DNA from: JAWVFK01 sp033856175
Lineage (GTDB): Bacteria > Actinomycetota > Thermoleophilia > Solirubrobacterales > 70-9
Direction of reading: 5' to 3'
Length of the DNA: 64,000 bases
Assembly (NCBI GenBank): GCA_033856175.1
Contig: JAWVFK010000014.1
Span: 70,451 to 134,450, forward strand
Shown: in pieces, positions 18,498 to 25,732 of the stretch
Position numbering within the stretch: position 1 is the stretch's first letter
Layout of the letters: each line of letters starts with the position of its first letter
Position numbers and translations under genes: made by a program
The notes under the pieces: model-generated
Told to the model about the DNA's origin: nothing
The model's input: only the letters and a program-made list of their open reading frames with translations
The model's database searches: none

Positions 18498-19811
18498 TCA
18501 GCCGACGGGGCGGTGGCTGCCGCCGCGCTCGTAGAGCTCTGCCCGGAGCGGCCGCGGATGGCCGATCGAGCCGACCTCGGAGATGTCGCGGCGGAACGGC
18601 AGGCCGATCGTCCAGTCGACGATCGCGCGGACCTTGCGGGCCGCGCCCGGCACCTGGCTCATGTGGTAGGTCCGGGCCATCCACCAGGCGGTGAAGCCGC
18701 GGAAGCGGAAGCGGCCAAGACGGCCGACGGCCTTGTAGCGGCCGAGGTTGACGAAGGCCGCACGGCCGCGGTACTCGAACCGGCGCGCCGAGCCAACGCC
18801 GAGCTCGGCGGCGACGTTCGCGGCGGCGACGTGCGCCTGGCGGATCGCGTGCTGGGCAGTCGGCGGACAGATTCCGCCGGTCGGGTCGGGCACGGCGGCG
18901 CAGTCGCCGAGCGCCCAGACCGAGTCGAGGCCGGTGACCCGCAGGGTCTCGTCGACCGGCACCCTGCCGCGCTCGTCGAGCGGCAGCGAGAGGTTGCGCA
19001 GGCTCGGGTGGGGCATCACCCCGGCGGTCCAGACGACGGTCCGCGTCGCCACCGTCTCACCGGTCGACAGCCGGGCGCTGTCGGCATTCACCTCCTCGAG
19101 CGTGGTGCCGAGGCGAATGTCGATGCCGCGGCCGCGCAGCTCGCGAAGCGCGTAGTCGGCGAGCCCGGGGTCGATCTCGGGCAGGACGCGGTCGGTGGCC
19201 TCGACGAGGATCCAGCGCATGCCGTGCAGGCGGGCGCGCGGGTAGCACTCCATCGCGTCGGCGGCAAAGTCCTGCAGCTCGGCAAGCGCCTCGAGGCCGG
19301 CGTAGCCGCCACCGACGAAGACATAGCTCAGCAGCTCATCGCGCCGAGCCGGGTCCTCGGTGGCGTTGGCCTCCTCGAGCGTCTCGATCACGTGGTTGCG
19401 CAGCCAGATCGCGTCGGCGAGGCTCTTGAAGCCGATCGCGTGCTCGTCGAGGCCGGGAATCGGCAAGACGCGGGAGACCGATCCGAGCGCCAAAACGAGC
19501 TGGTCGTAGCGAAGCTCTTCGTGCTCCCCATCGTGGCTGCGCAAGCTGACGGTCTTCGCTGCCGAGTCGTGACCATCGATCGCCCCCAGCCGCAGATAGG
19601 TCCGGCTGAGGATCTCGCGCAGCGGCGTCACCACATGACGCGGCTCGAGCGTCCCCGCCGCCGCCTCGGGCAGAAACGGCGTGTAGAGCATGAAGTTGAC
19701 GTCGTTGACCAGCGTCAGCCGAGTCGACTGCTTCGGCAACACCCGCTCCAGGTGGCGCGCGCAGGTCGACCCCGCGAAGCCACCTCCAGCTATGACAACG
19801 CTCCAGGCCAT
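18498..19811 (-). CDS. NAD(P)/FAD-dependent oxidoreductase, type II NADH dehydrogenase-like
   Basis: 437 residues. Two dinucleotide-binding motifs: FAD site SVVIAGGGFAGSTCARHLE at the N-terminus and NAD site YVFVGGGYAGLEALAELQDF mid-protein. ALGDCAAVPDP binds flavin near the C-terminus. The order and the TAGVMPHPSL and CPPTAQHAIRQA segments fit NDH-2, which passes electrons from NADH to (mena)quinone at the membrane. A men gene cluster lies 8 kb away. No CxxC redox pair is present, so it is not a disulfide reductase. ATG 19811 is chosen over 19841; CATACT on the minus strand (19823-19818) is six bases upstream, suggesting a leaderless message. Confidence 0.87.
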   Translation of the reverse strand: MAWSVVIAGGGFAGSTCARHLERVLPKQSTRLTLVNDVNFMLYTPFLPEAAAGTLEPRHVVTPLREILSRTYLRLGAIDGHDSAAKTVSLRSHDGEHEELRYDQLVLALGSVSRVLPIPGLDEHAIGFKSLADAIWLRNHVIETLEEANATEDPARRDELLSYVFVGGGYAGLEALAELQDFAADAMECYPRARLHGMRWILVEATDRVLPEIDPGLADYALRELRGRGIDIRLGTTLEEVNADSARLSTGETVATRTVVWTAGVMPHPSLRNLSLPLDERGRVPVDETLRVTGLDSVWALGDCAAVPDPTGGICPPTAQHAIRQAHVAAANVAAELGVGSARRFEYRGRAAFVNLGRYKAVGRLGRFRFRGFTAWWMARTYHMSQVPGAARKVRAIVDWTIGLPFRRDISEVGSIGHPRPLRAELYERGGSHRPVG

Positions 19812-19817
19812 CCGCCC

Positions 19818-19823
19818 AGTATG
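19818..19823 (-). promoter_or_regulatory. Putative -10 box (CATACT) of the NDH-2-like gene
   Basis: Six bases before the ATG at 19811 on the minus strand. Leaderless arrangement as elsewhere. Confidence 0.45.
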
Positions 19824-19845
19824 CCCTCCCGCTTCTCCCACCCTC

Positions 19846-19990
19846 GGCGCCGCGGCTCCTTTCTAGATTCGCGACCCCATGGCCCCGACTGGAGTCCCAC
19901 GCGAGCAAGCTCGCGCGCGACCCCAGCTCGGGGACAGTTGGCCGGATCGTGGACGGCGCCGTATCTAGTCCGCCCCGACGGCGGACCCGC
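19846..19990 (+). repeat. Dispersed structured repeat, copy C (covarying copy)
   Basis: Core hairpin 19883-19933. Arms are CCCCGA/TCGGGG, CTGG/CCAG, GTC/GAC and CGCGAG/CTCGCG with a CAAG loop. Against copies A, B and D three base pairs are exchanged on both sides (G-C to C-G, C-G to G-C, A-T to G-C) so pairing is kept. Flanks GCCGCGGCTCCTTTCTAGAT and TATCTAGTCCGCCCCG match the family. It is in the 408-base gap 19812-20219, which contains no gene. Confidence 0.75.
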
Positions 19991-20027
19991 TTATCTGGAG
20001 ACGATCGAGAGCCCAAGCAGTCCCTTC

Positions 20028-20178
20028 GATCAGCGGCCCCGCCGCTCGTACGGACTAGCTCAACCTTGATCGACCGCACGGTTCTCTGTCCCGGAGCTGG
20101 GCTCGCGCGCGAACTTGTTCGCGGGTGAGTCCAGTCCGGGCCCTACCGACGCGAGTCGAGAAAGGGGCCGCGGCGCTG
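20028..20178 (-). repeat. Dispersed structured repeat, copy D (inverted relative to copy C)
   Basis: Read on the minus strand: 5' flank GCCGCGGCCCCTTTCTCGA, core hairpin (plus-strand coordinates 20090-20140) with CCCGGA/TCCGGG and CGCGAA-CAAG-TTCGCG, then ACAGAGAACCGTGCGGTCGA and GAGCTAGTCCG, ending GGGGCCGCTGATC. With copy C it forms a large imperfect inverted repeat centred near 20010. Confidence 0.75.
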
Positions 20179-20219
20179 AAGGAGGACGCTGAAAGAGGAG
20201 GAGGAGCGCAGCTTCGGGG

Positions 20220-21281
20220 TCAGCGCAGCCAGGTGCGGACGATTGCGTTGGCGAAACCGAGGCCGTAGCGGACGACGGCCGGCTTCTTCGAGTGGCCGTG
20301 CAGGCGCCGTACGACCGTCACCGGCACCTCCTTGGCCGGAATCCCCCGCTTGATCGCCTCGATCATGAACTCCGAGGTGTGGAACTGCTCCTGGCGCAGC
20401 ACGAGTTGGGGCAGGACGCTGGCGCGGACGGCGCGGTAGCCGTTGGAGCAGTCCGAGACCTTGGTTCGGGTGATGAACGAGACGAGGCGGTTGAAGAAGA
20501 CGATGCCCAGCTCGCGGGCGAAGTGGTTCTGCTCGGCGCTGCCGAGGACGCGTGAGCCGTGGGCCATGTCCACCTCGCCGTCGAGCACCGGCTGAACCAG
20601 CCGCGGCATTTCCTCGGGCAGGTGCTGGCCGTCGGCGTCGAGGGTGACGACGATCTCGGCGTCCGACTCGCTCAGCAGCCGGTAGCCGGTTCGCAGAGCG
20701 GCGCCGCCGCCGCGGTTGACGACGTGGCGCGCGACCGCGGCGCCGTGGCCGCGGGCTGCGTCGCCGGTGCCGTCGCGCGAGCCGTCGTCGACGACGAGGA
20801 CGGCGGTCTCGACGCCGCAGACGGTCTCCGGGATCTGGTCGATCACCACGCCGACGCTCTCGGCCTCGTTGTAGGCGGGGACCAGCACGGCGACCTTGCC
20901 GCGAAAGCGCTCAGGCAGGCCGGCGGTGCGGAACTCCTCCCAGGCGATTCCCTCGAGCGCGCCCGAGAGCTGGCGGCTCAGCCTGCTGGTCTCGGCGAGC
21001 GCTCGCAGCGTCAGGAAGAAGAGGAAGAAGATCGCGAAGACCGCGAGGCCGAGGATGCGGCCGCCGTTGCCGCGGCGGAACGAGAAGCGGCCGAGCAGGG
21101 CGTCGGTTATCTCGGTCCCGGCGACCAGCCCGAGGCCGACGCCGCAGAGGACGAGGATCAGGACGTCGACGTTGCGAAGCGCCCGTCGCCGCAGGACGGC
21201 GAAGCAGATCAGCAGCGCCGCGGCGACGAGCCCGGCGGTGCGCAGGAGCGTCAGCTGGTCGGGAAAGACGGCCGCCGTCAT
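20220..21281 (-). CDS. Membrane-anchored family 2 glycosyltransferase with DUF2304-like N-terminus
   Basis: 353 residues. About 95 N-terminal residues contain three hydrophobic segments (LLRTAGLVAAALLICFAVL, VDVLILVLCGVGLGLVAG, ILGLAVFAIFFLFFLTLRA), an arrangement like DUF2304. The GT2 domain follows: VAVLVPAYNEAESVGVVI, AVLVVDDGSRDGTGD, VVTLDADGQHLPEEM and a C-terminal CSNGYRAVRAS segment. It resembles polyprenyl-phosphate sugar transferases (DPM1-like), which supply lipid-linked sugars to GT39-type enzymes. Its ATG overlaps the stop of such a gene (ATGA), supporting that partnership. Donor sugar unknown. Confidence 0.85.
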   Translation of the reverse strand: MTAAVFPDQLTLLRTAGLVAAALLICFAVLRRRALRNVDVLILVLCGVGLGLVAGTEITDALLGRFSFRRGNGGRILGLAVFAIFFLFFLTLRALAETSRLSRQLSGALEGIAWEEFRTAGLPERFRGKVAVLVPAYNEAESVGVVIDQIPETVCGVETAVLVVDDGSRDGTGDAARGHGAAVARHVVNRGGGAALRTGYRLLSESDAEIVVTLDADGQHLPEEMPRLVQPVLDGEVDMAHGSRVLGSAEQNHFARELGIVFFNRLVSFITRTKVSDCSNGYRAVRASVLPQLVLRQEQFHTSEFMIEAIKRGIPAKEVPVTVVRRLHGHSKKPAVVRYGLGFANAIVRTWLR

Positions 21282-22660
21282 GGCCGCGCAGGATAGACCG
21301 CCGCCGGCGATCTCCCGCGCGCGTCACGCAGCAACGCCCCCAGCCAGGTCGCCGCGAACGATGCGAGCGTGATCACCAGCGGCATCAGGACGACGTTGCG
21401 GCGGGTTCCCGCCAGCAGCAGCGCGCCGGTCGCCGTGATCCCGAGGACGATCAGGCCGATGACGAGCGCCTCGATCCGCCTTCGTCTCGCCAGCACGATC
21501 AGCGCTGCCAGCGCCAGCGCCAGCAGGCAGTAATGCAGGACCGTCGGCAGCGCCGGGTGCATCGACCGTCCCGATGGGGTCCACATCCGGCCCGTCTTGC
21601 GCGCCAGCATGCCGGCGTAGGCCAGCGGCTCCTCGGTGATGTCGTGCTTGAGGTTCTCGCGGCCGATCTTCGCCAGCGCGGCGTCGCGCGAGAGGTCCGG
21701 ATAGCGGGCGGCCACCCGGTCGAGGATCGGCCGCGGCCGCTTGGCGAGGATCGCGTCGTCGCTGAGCCGCGACTGGGGGTGGAAGCGGCGGTAGAGGAAC
21801 AGCTTCGTCTTGAAGTGGTTGCCGTCGCCGGGCAGGAAGGTGCCGATGAACAGCGCCTTGCCGCCACCGGTGGAGATCGGCACGACGCGGTCGAGGACGA
21901 CGTAGTCCCTGACCAGCCACGGCAGCACAGGGACGAGGAACGCGCAGACGAGCAGGGCGGCGGCGGCGAGCCCGGGACGGCGACCGGCGCGGCGAGCGAC
22001 GATCACGAGGGCGACGATCGCCAGGATCGGCGCGAACATCAGGTACTCGGGACGCGCCAGGGCGGTGATCCCCAGCAGCAGCCCCGGGGCCGTCCAGGCC
22101 CAGACAGAACGTTGCTCCAGCGCCCAGAGGAAGGAGAGCACCGCCGAGGCCAGGGCGAGGCAGCCCAGCGGCTCGCTCATCAGCCTGCCGGCATCGAAGA
22201 CGAAGTACGGGTAGATCGCGACGAGGGCGGCGGCGAGCAGGCCGGTCGCGGTGCCACCGAGCCTGCGGCCGAGCAGGTAGACGACGACGATCGTCAGCGT
22301 GCCCAGCAGGGCGACCAGCAGGCGGGCGGCGCCGACGTGCTCGCCGCCGGTCAGGTAGTAGACGCCGGCGTAGAGCAGGGGGGCGCCGGGCGACCAGTCG
22401 GAGGAGTCCATCACCGTCTTGCCGTAGGTGTGGTCGACGTAGAGGCTGCGGGCGATGCTGGCGTAGGTGTTGGCGTCCACGCCTGGGTTCTCGACCGGGT
22501 TGAGGATTGCCCGGTCGGCGCGGAGGGCGAAGCCGAGGGCGACTATCAGGGCCAGGATTGCCAGGGCGTGCTTGCCGTGGCGGGCTGGGAGGGTGCGGAT
22601 GCGGGTGCCTAGGCGGGTGCCTAGGCGGGTGCTTGGGGGGGTGGAGGTGGGGGGTGGCAT
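21278..22660 (-). CDS. Polytopic glycosyltransferase, GT39/ArnT-like (first paralog)
   Basis: 460 residues with about ten hydrophobic segments. After the first TM is the acidic motif NPGVDANTYASIARSL with Asp, typical of the GT-C extracytoplasmic loop; GRLMSEPLGCLALASAVLSF and ALARPEYLMFAPILAIVALV follow. GT-C enzymes move a sugar from a polyprenyl phosphate to protein or cell-wall glycan outside the membrane. It shares STGG(G/S)KALFIGT and PGDG with the next upstream paralog. Start uncertain: ATG 22660 or GTG 22672; further upstream is repeat copy B. The N-terminus has tandem TRLGTRLG coded by imperfect 12-base direct repeats. Overlaps the GT2 gene by 4 bases. Confidence 0.83.
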   Translation of the reverse strand: MPPPTSTPPSTRLGTRLGTRIRTLPARHGKHALAILALIVALGFALRADRAILNPVENPGVDANTYASIARSLYVDHTYGKTVMDSSDWSPGAPLLYAGVYYLTGGEHVGAARLLVALLGTLTIVVVYLLGRRLGGTATGLLAAALVAIYPYFVFDAGRLMSEPLGCLALASAVLSFLWALEQRSVWAWTAPGLLLGITALARPEYLMFAPILAIVALVIVARRAGRRPGLAAAALLVCAFLVPVLPWLVRDYVVLDRVVPISTGGGKALFIGTFLPGDGNHFKTKLFLYRRFHPQSRLSDDAILAKRPRPILDRVAARYPDLSRDAALAKIGRENLKHDITEEPLAYAGMLARKTGRMWTPSGRSMHPALPTVLHYCLLALALAALIVLARRRRIEALVIGLIVLGITATGALLLAGTRRNVVLMPLVITLASFAATWLGALLRDARGRSPAAVYPARP

Positions 22661-22699
22661 CGGTGGTGGCACGTGTGGTTGGCGAGCGGGTCCTTCTTG

Positions 22700-22822
22700 A
22701 TTTTTGGCCTTATGGCCCGGACTGGACTCACCCGCGAACAAGTTCGCGCGCGAGCCCAGATCCGGGACAGAGAACCGTGCTGGTTGAAGGAGCCGGGTCT
22801 AGTCCGCCCCGGCGACGGACCC
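22700..22822 (+). repeat. Dispersed structured repeat, copy B
   Basis: Core hairpin 22716-22766, almost identical to copy A apart from a CAAG instead of CGAG loop. The 3' module is AGAGAACCGTGCTGG and GTCTAGTCCGCCCCGG. The 5' GCCGCGGCCCC flank is missing here and replaced by TTGATTTTTGGCC. Located between the two GT39-like genes, in the roughly 200-base gap that has no gene. Confidence 0.75.
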
Positions 22823-22867
22823 GCGCGACAGGATATGGGGAACCCCTCTCATGCTCGTGTGGCGGGG

Positions 22868-24373
22868 CTAGGCTGCCGGCCTGCTGCGCCTTTTTGAGGC
22901 TAGGTGGGCTAGCCAAACCGTGGCTGCGCCGGCTAAGGTGCTGATTAGCGGGAGGAGGACCAGGACTCGGCGCTCGGCTGCCAGGAGGAGGGTGCCTTCG
23001 GCTGTGATTCCCAGGGTTAGGGCTCCGATGACCGTTGCTTCCCAGCGGCGGCGGATTGCCAGGGCTATCAAGGCCGTCAGGGCCAGGAGGACTATTGCCA
23101 GGTGGAAGGCCCGCCATAGCGGCAGCTTCATCGTGTCTCTGGGGCCGGCTCGCCACATGTGCCAGGTCTTCTTCGCGTACATCCAGGCGTAGGGGAGGGG
23201 TTTGGTCGTCCAGTAGTGCCAGAAGTTGTGCTTGGCGTCCTTCGAGAGCGCTGCGTCCACCGGCAGGCCCGGATGGCGTTCGGCGGCCAGGGTGTCGAGG
23301 ATCTGGTCGAGGAAGACGAAGTTGACCTGCTCGAAGTCCTGCGAGAGCAGACGGCGGGGCTCGATGCCGTCCTTTGGCAGCTGCGGCAGGCTGAGGCTCA
23401 GCCAGGGAGTCGGGAGCGACGGCTGGGGGCGAGGCTTCTCGGTGAACAGGAAGCGCCGCAGGCCTGGGTTGTCGGCCAGCAGGACGCTCTTGGTCTTGTC
23501 GTTCATGCCGTCGCCCGGGTAGTAGGTGCCGATGAACAGCGCCTTCGAGCCGCCGGTCGAGAGCGGCACGAAGCGGTGCAGCGAGACGTAGTTGTGGACC
23601 GTCCAGGGGACGATCGGGATCAGGAAGGCGGCGAGGAAGGCGCCGGCGCCGAGGAGACGGGGGCGCCAGGCTCGTCCGTCGCGGGCCAGTCGCACGATGG
23701 CAAGGACGGCGAATACGGCGCCGAAGGTCAGGTACTCCGGTCTCGTCAGCGCCGTCATCCCGAAGAGCAGGCCCGGCAGGGCCCAGGCCCACAGCGGCCG
23801 GCCGTCGCTGGCCCAGAGAAAGGACAGCACGGCGGCGCTGAGCCAGAAGATCGCCAGCGGCTCGCTCATGATCATGCCGTGGTACTCGAGCAGCGAGGGG
23901 TAGATCGCCAGCGGCAGGGCTGCAACCACCCCCGCCCAGGCGGCGGTCGGAGAGCTCAGCCCGCGATCGGGGACGAGCGCCGCGGCGAGGCGGCGGGCGA
24001 GCAGGTAGGTGAGCAGGACCGCGAGCGTGCCCAGCAGCGCCAGCGAGACGCGCACCAGCAGCGGCTTGACGCCGCCGGTCGCGTAGTAGATGCCGGCGGC
24101 GAATAGCGGCAGCCCGGGCGAGTAGTTGGTCGGGTCCTGGACCTCCTCGCCGCCGAAGCCGCCGCGGCGGCCGAACTGACCGTCGCTGTAGAGGCTCTCG
24201 GCGATCCGCGCGTAACCGCGCGAGTCCGGCGTCGGGTGGGCGATGTGGTTCCTGGCGAACTCCAGCCTCAGGCCCAGCGCCAGCGCCAAGACCAGGGTCA
24301 GCGCGATCAGCGGCCTGATGCCGCCGTGGCGTCCGGGCAGCGCCCGCAGACGCCTGTTCCAGGCCTCGATCAC
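22868..24373 (-). CDS. Polytopic glycosyltransferase, GT39/ArnT-like (second paralog)
   Basis: 501 residues, about eleven membrane segments. Family features: PTPDSRGYARIAESLYSDGQ with the loop Asp, MIMSEPLAIFWLSAAVLSFL, GMTALTRPEYLTFGAVFAV and PLSTGGSKALFIGTYYPGDG. It is a paralog of the downstream gene, longer by a middle insert (PRPQPSLPTPWLSLSLPQLP and following). Probable role: transfer of a lipid-linked sugar to an envelope acceptor. The last 100 codons contain more A/T-ending codons than the rest. The ATG 24373 start is reasonable; 72 bases separate it from the divergent sqdB-like gene. Confidence 0.83.
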   Translation of the reverse strand: MIEAWNRRLRALPGRHGGIRPLIALTLVLALALGLRLEFARNHIAHPTPDSRGYARIAESLYSDGQFGRRGGFGGEEVQDPTNYSPGLPLFAAGIYYATGGVKPLLVRVSLALLGTLAVLLTYLLARRLAAALVPDRGLSSPTAAWAGVVAALPLAIYPSLLEYHGMIMSEPLAIFWLSAAVLSFLWASDGRPLWAWALPGLLFGMTALTRPEYLTFGAVFAVLAIVRLARDGRAWRPRLLGAGAFLAAFLIPIVPWTVHNYVSLHRFVPLSTGGSKALFIGTYYPGDGMNDKTKSVLLADNPGLRRFLFTEKPRPQPSLPTPWLSLSLPQLPKDGIEPRRLLSQDFEQVNFVFLDQILDTLAAERHPGLPVDAALSKDAKHNFWHYWTTKPLPYAWMYAKKTWHMWRAGPRDTMKLPLWRAFHLAIVLLALTALIALAIRRRWEATVIGALTLGITAEGTLLLAAERRVLVLLPLISTLAGAATVWLAHLASKRRSRPAA

Positions 24374-24430
24374 GCGGCGATGGTAGTCGGGCCGGGTGGT
24401 CAGACTGCTGCAACCCGCCGCCGCGTCCGC

Positions 24431-24436
24431 TACCCT
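24431..24436 (+). promoter_or_regulatory. Putative -10 box (TACCCT) of the sqdB-like gene
   Basis: Nine bases before ATG 24446. A CTGCAA at 24408-24413 is 17 bases further upstream and could act as a weak -35. Confidence 0.4.
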
Positions 24437-24445
24437 GCCGCGGTC

Positions 24446-25684
24446 ATGCGGATTCTCATCCTAGGTGGGGATGGATACCTGGGGTGGCCAACGGCGATGC
24501 GCTTTTCCGCGCGTGGGCACGAGGTGTCGGTTCTCGACAACTTCTCGCGCCGTCGCTGGCACCTCCAGCACTCCACCGACTCCCTGACCCCCATCCGCTC
24601 CCTCGGTGAGCGGATCGACGCCTGGCGCGAGGTCTCCGGCAAGCAGATCGACGCCTACGTCGGCTCGGTCGAGGACGGCGAGCTGCTCGACGACGTCATC
24701 GCCGAGATCAAGCCCGAGGCGATCGTCCACTACGCCGAGCAGGCCTCGGCGCCCTACTCGATGATCTCCCGGCGGACGGCGGTCGAGACCCAGTACACGA
24801 ACGTCATCGGCACGCTCAACCTGCTCTTCGCGATCCGCGACCACGTCCCCGACTGCCACCTCGTCAAGCTCGGCACGATGGGCGAGTACGGCACGCCCAA
24901 CATCGACATCGAAGAGGGCTACATCGAGATCGAGCACAAGGGGCGCAAGGACACGCTGCCGTTCCCGAAGATGCCGGGCTCGCTCTACCACCTCTCCAAG
25001 GTCCACGACTCGCACAACATCCACTTCGCCTCGCGGATCTGGGGGCTGCGCGCGACCGACCTCAACCAGGGCTTCGTCTACGGCATCGAGACCGAGGAGT
25101 CGGCGTCCGACGAGCGCCTGCTGACGCGCTTCGACTACGACGAGTACTTCGGCACGGTCCTCAACCGCTTCTGCGTCCAGGCCGTCGTCGGCCACCCGCT
25201 GACCGTCTACGGCAAGGGGGGCCAGACCCGCGGCACGCTCAACATCCGCGACACCCTGCAGTGCGTCGAGCTCGCCGTCGCCAACCCCGCCGAGCGCGGC
25301 GAGTTCCGCGTCTTCAACCAGTTCACCGAGCAGTTCTCGGTCTCCGAGGTCGCCGAGCTGGTTGCGAAGGCAGCGGGCGAGGTCGGCTATGACGTCGAGA
25401 TCGGAACCTTCCCCAACCCGCGCGTCGAGCTCGAGGAGCACTACTACAACGCCACCAACACGAAGCTGATCGACCTCGGCCTCAAGCCCCATCTGTTGGG
25501 CGAGGAGCTGGTCCGCTCGATGCTGACGATCATCGAGCGCTACAAGGACCGCGTCATCGCCAGCGCGATCGTCCCGACCACCCGCTGGAAGCCCGGCGAG
25601 CTCGAGGGCGAGTCGATGGGCTCGACGCACGCCGCCGACCCGCTCGACGCACCGCTGCAGGGCACCCCGCTCAGCCGCGGCTGA
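24446..25684 (+). CDS. sqdB: UDP-sulfoquinovose synthase-like NAD-dependent epimerase
   Basis: 412 residues. SQD1/SqdB/Agl3 enzymes make UDP-sulfoquinovose from UDP-glucose and sulfite. Extended SDR with GGDGYLGWPTAMRFSARGHE nucleotide site rather than GxxGxxG. SQD-specific text is VHYAEQASAPYSMISRR, CHLVKLGTMGEYGTPNIDIE, SLYHLSKVHDSHNIHFASRI (YxxxK) and GLRATDLNQGFVYGI. These fit the family much better than other epimerases. An in-frame start at 24236 lies inside the divergent glycosyltransferase and is rejected. The downstream sulfolipid transferase (SqdX/SqdD) is not adjacent, so the product could go to lipid, as in phototrophs, or to glycans, as in Sulfolobus. Confidence 0.85.
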   Translation: MRILILGGDGYLGWPTAMRFSARGHEVSVLDNFSRRRWHLQHSTDSLTPIRSLGERIDAWREVSGKQIDAYVGSVEDGELLDDVIAEIKPEAIVHYAEQASAPYSMISRRTAVETQYTNVIGTLNLLFAIRDHVPDCHLVKLGTMGEYGTPNIDIEEGYIEIEHKGRKDTLPFPKMPGSLYHLSKVHDSHNIHFASRIWGLRATDLNQGFVYGIETEESASDERLLTRFDYDEYFGTVLNRFCVQAVVGHPLTVYGKGGQTRGTLNIRDTLQCVELAVANPAERGEFRVFNQFTEQFSVSEVAELVAKAAGEVGYDVEIGTFPNPRVELEEHYYNATNTKLIDLGLKPHLLGEELVRSMLTIIERYKDRVIASAIVPTTRWKPGELEGESMGSTHAADPLDAPLQGTPLSRG

Positions 25685-25717
25685 GACGGTCCGCCCGGCC
25701 CGCCTTTACCTGCTCGC

Positions 25718-25723
25718 TACGAT
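25718..25723 (+). promoter_or_regulatory. Putative -10 box (TACGAT) of ilvBN
   Basis: Nine bases before ATG 25733. The 48-base gap after the sqdB-like gene has no leader peptide or attenuator, unlike leuA. Confidence 0.45.
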
Positions 25724-25732
25724 CTCGATCTG

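Noticed and set aside
22599..22640. Tandem 12-base repeats considered as a CRISPR or microsatellite
   Set aside because: They are in frame within a glycosyltransferase N-terminus (TRLGTRLG), with no spacers and too few units.
22728..24413. 561-codon minus-strand frame overlapping the second GT39-like gene
   Set aside because: Different frame of the same strand as a well-supported membrane protein; Arg/Pro-rich, and its end runs through repeat copy B.
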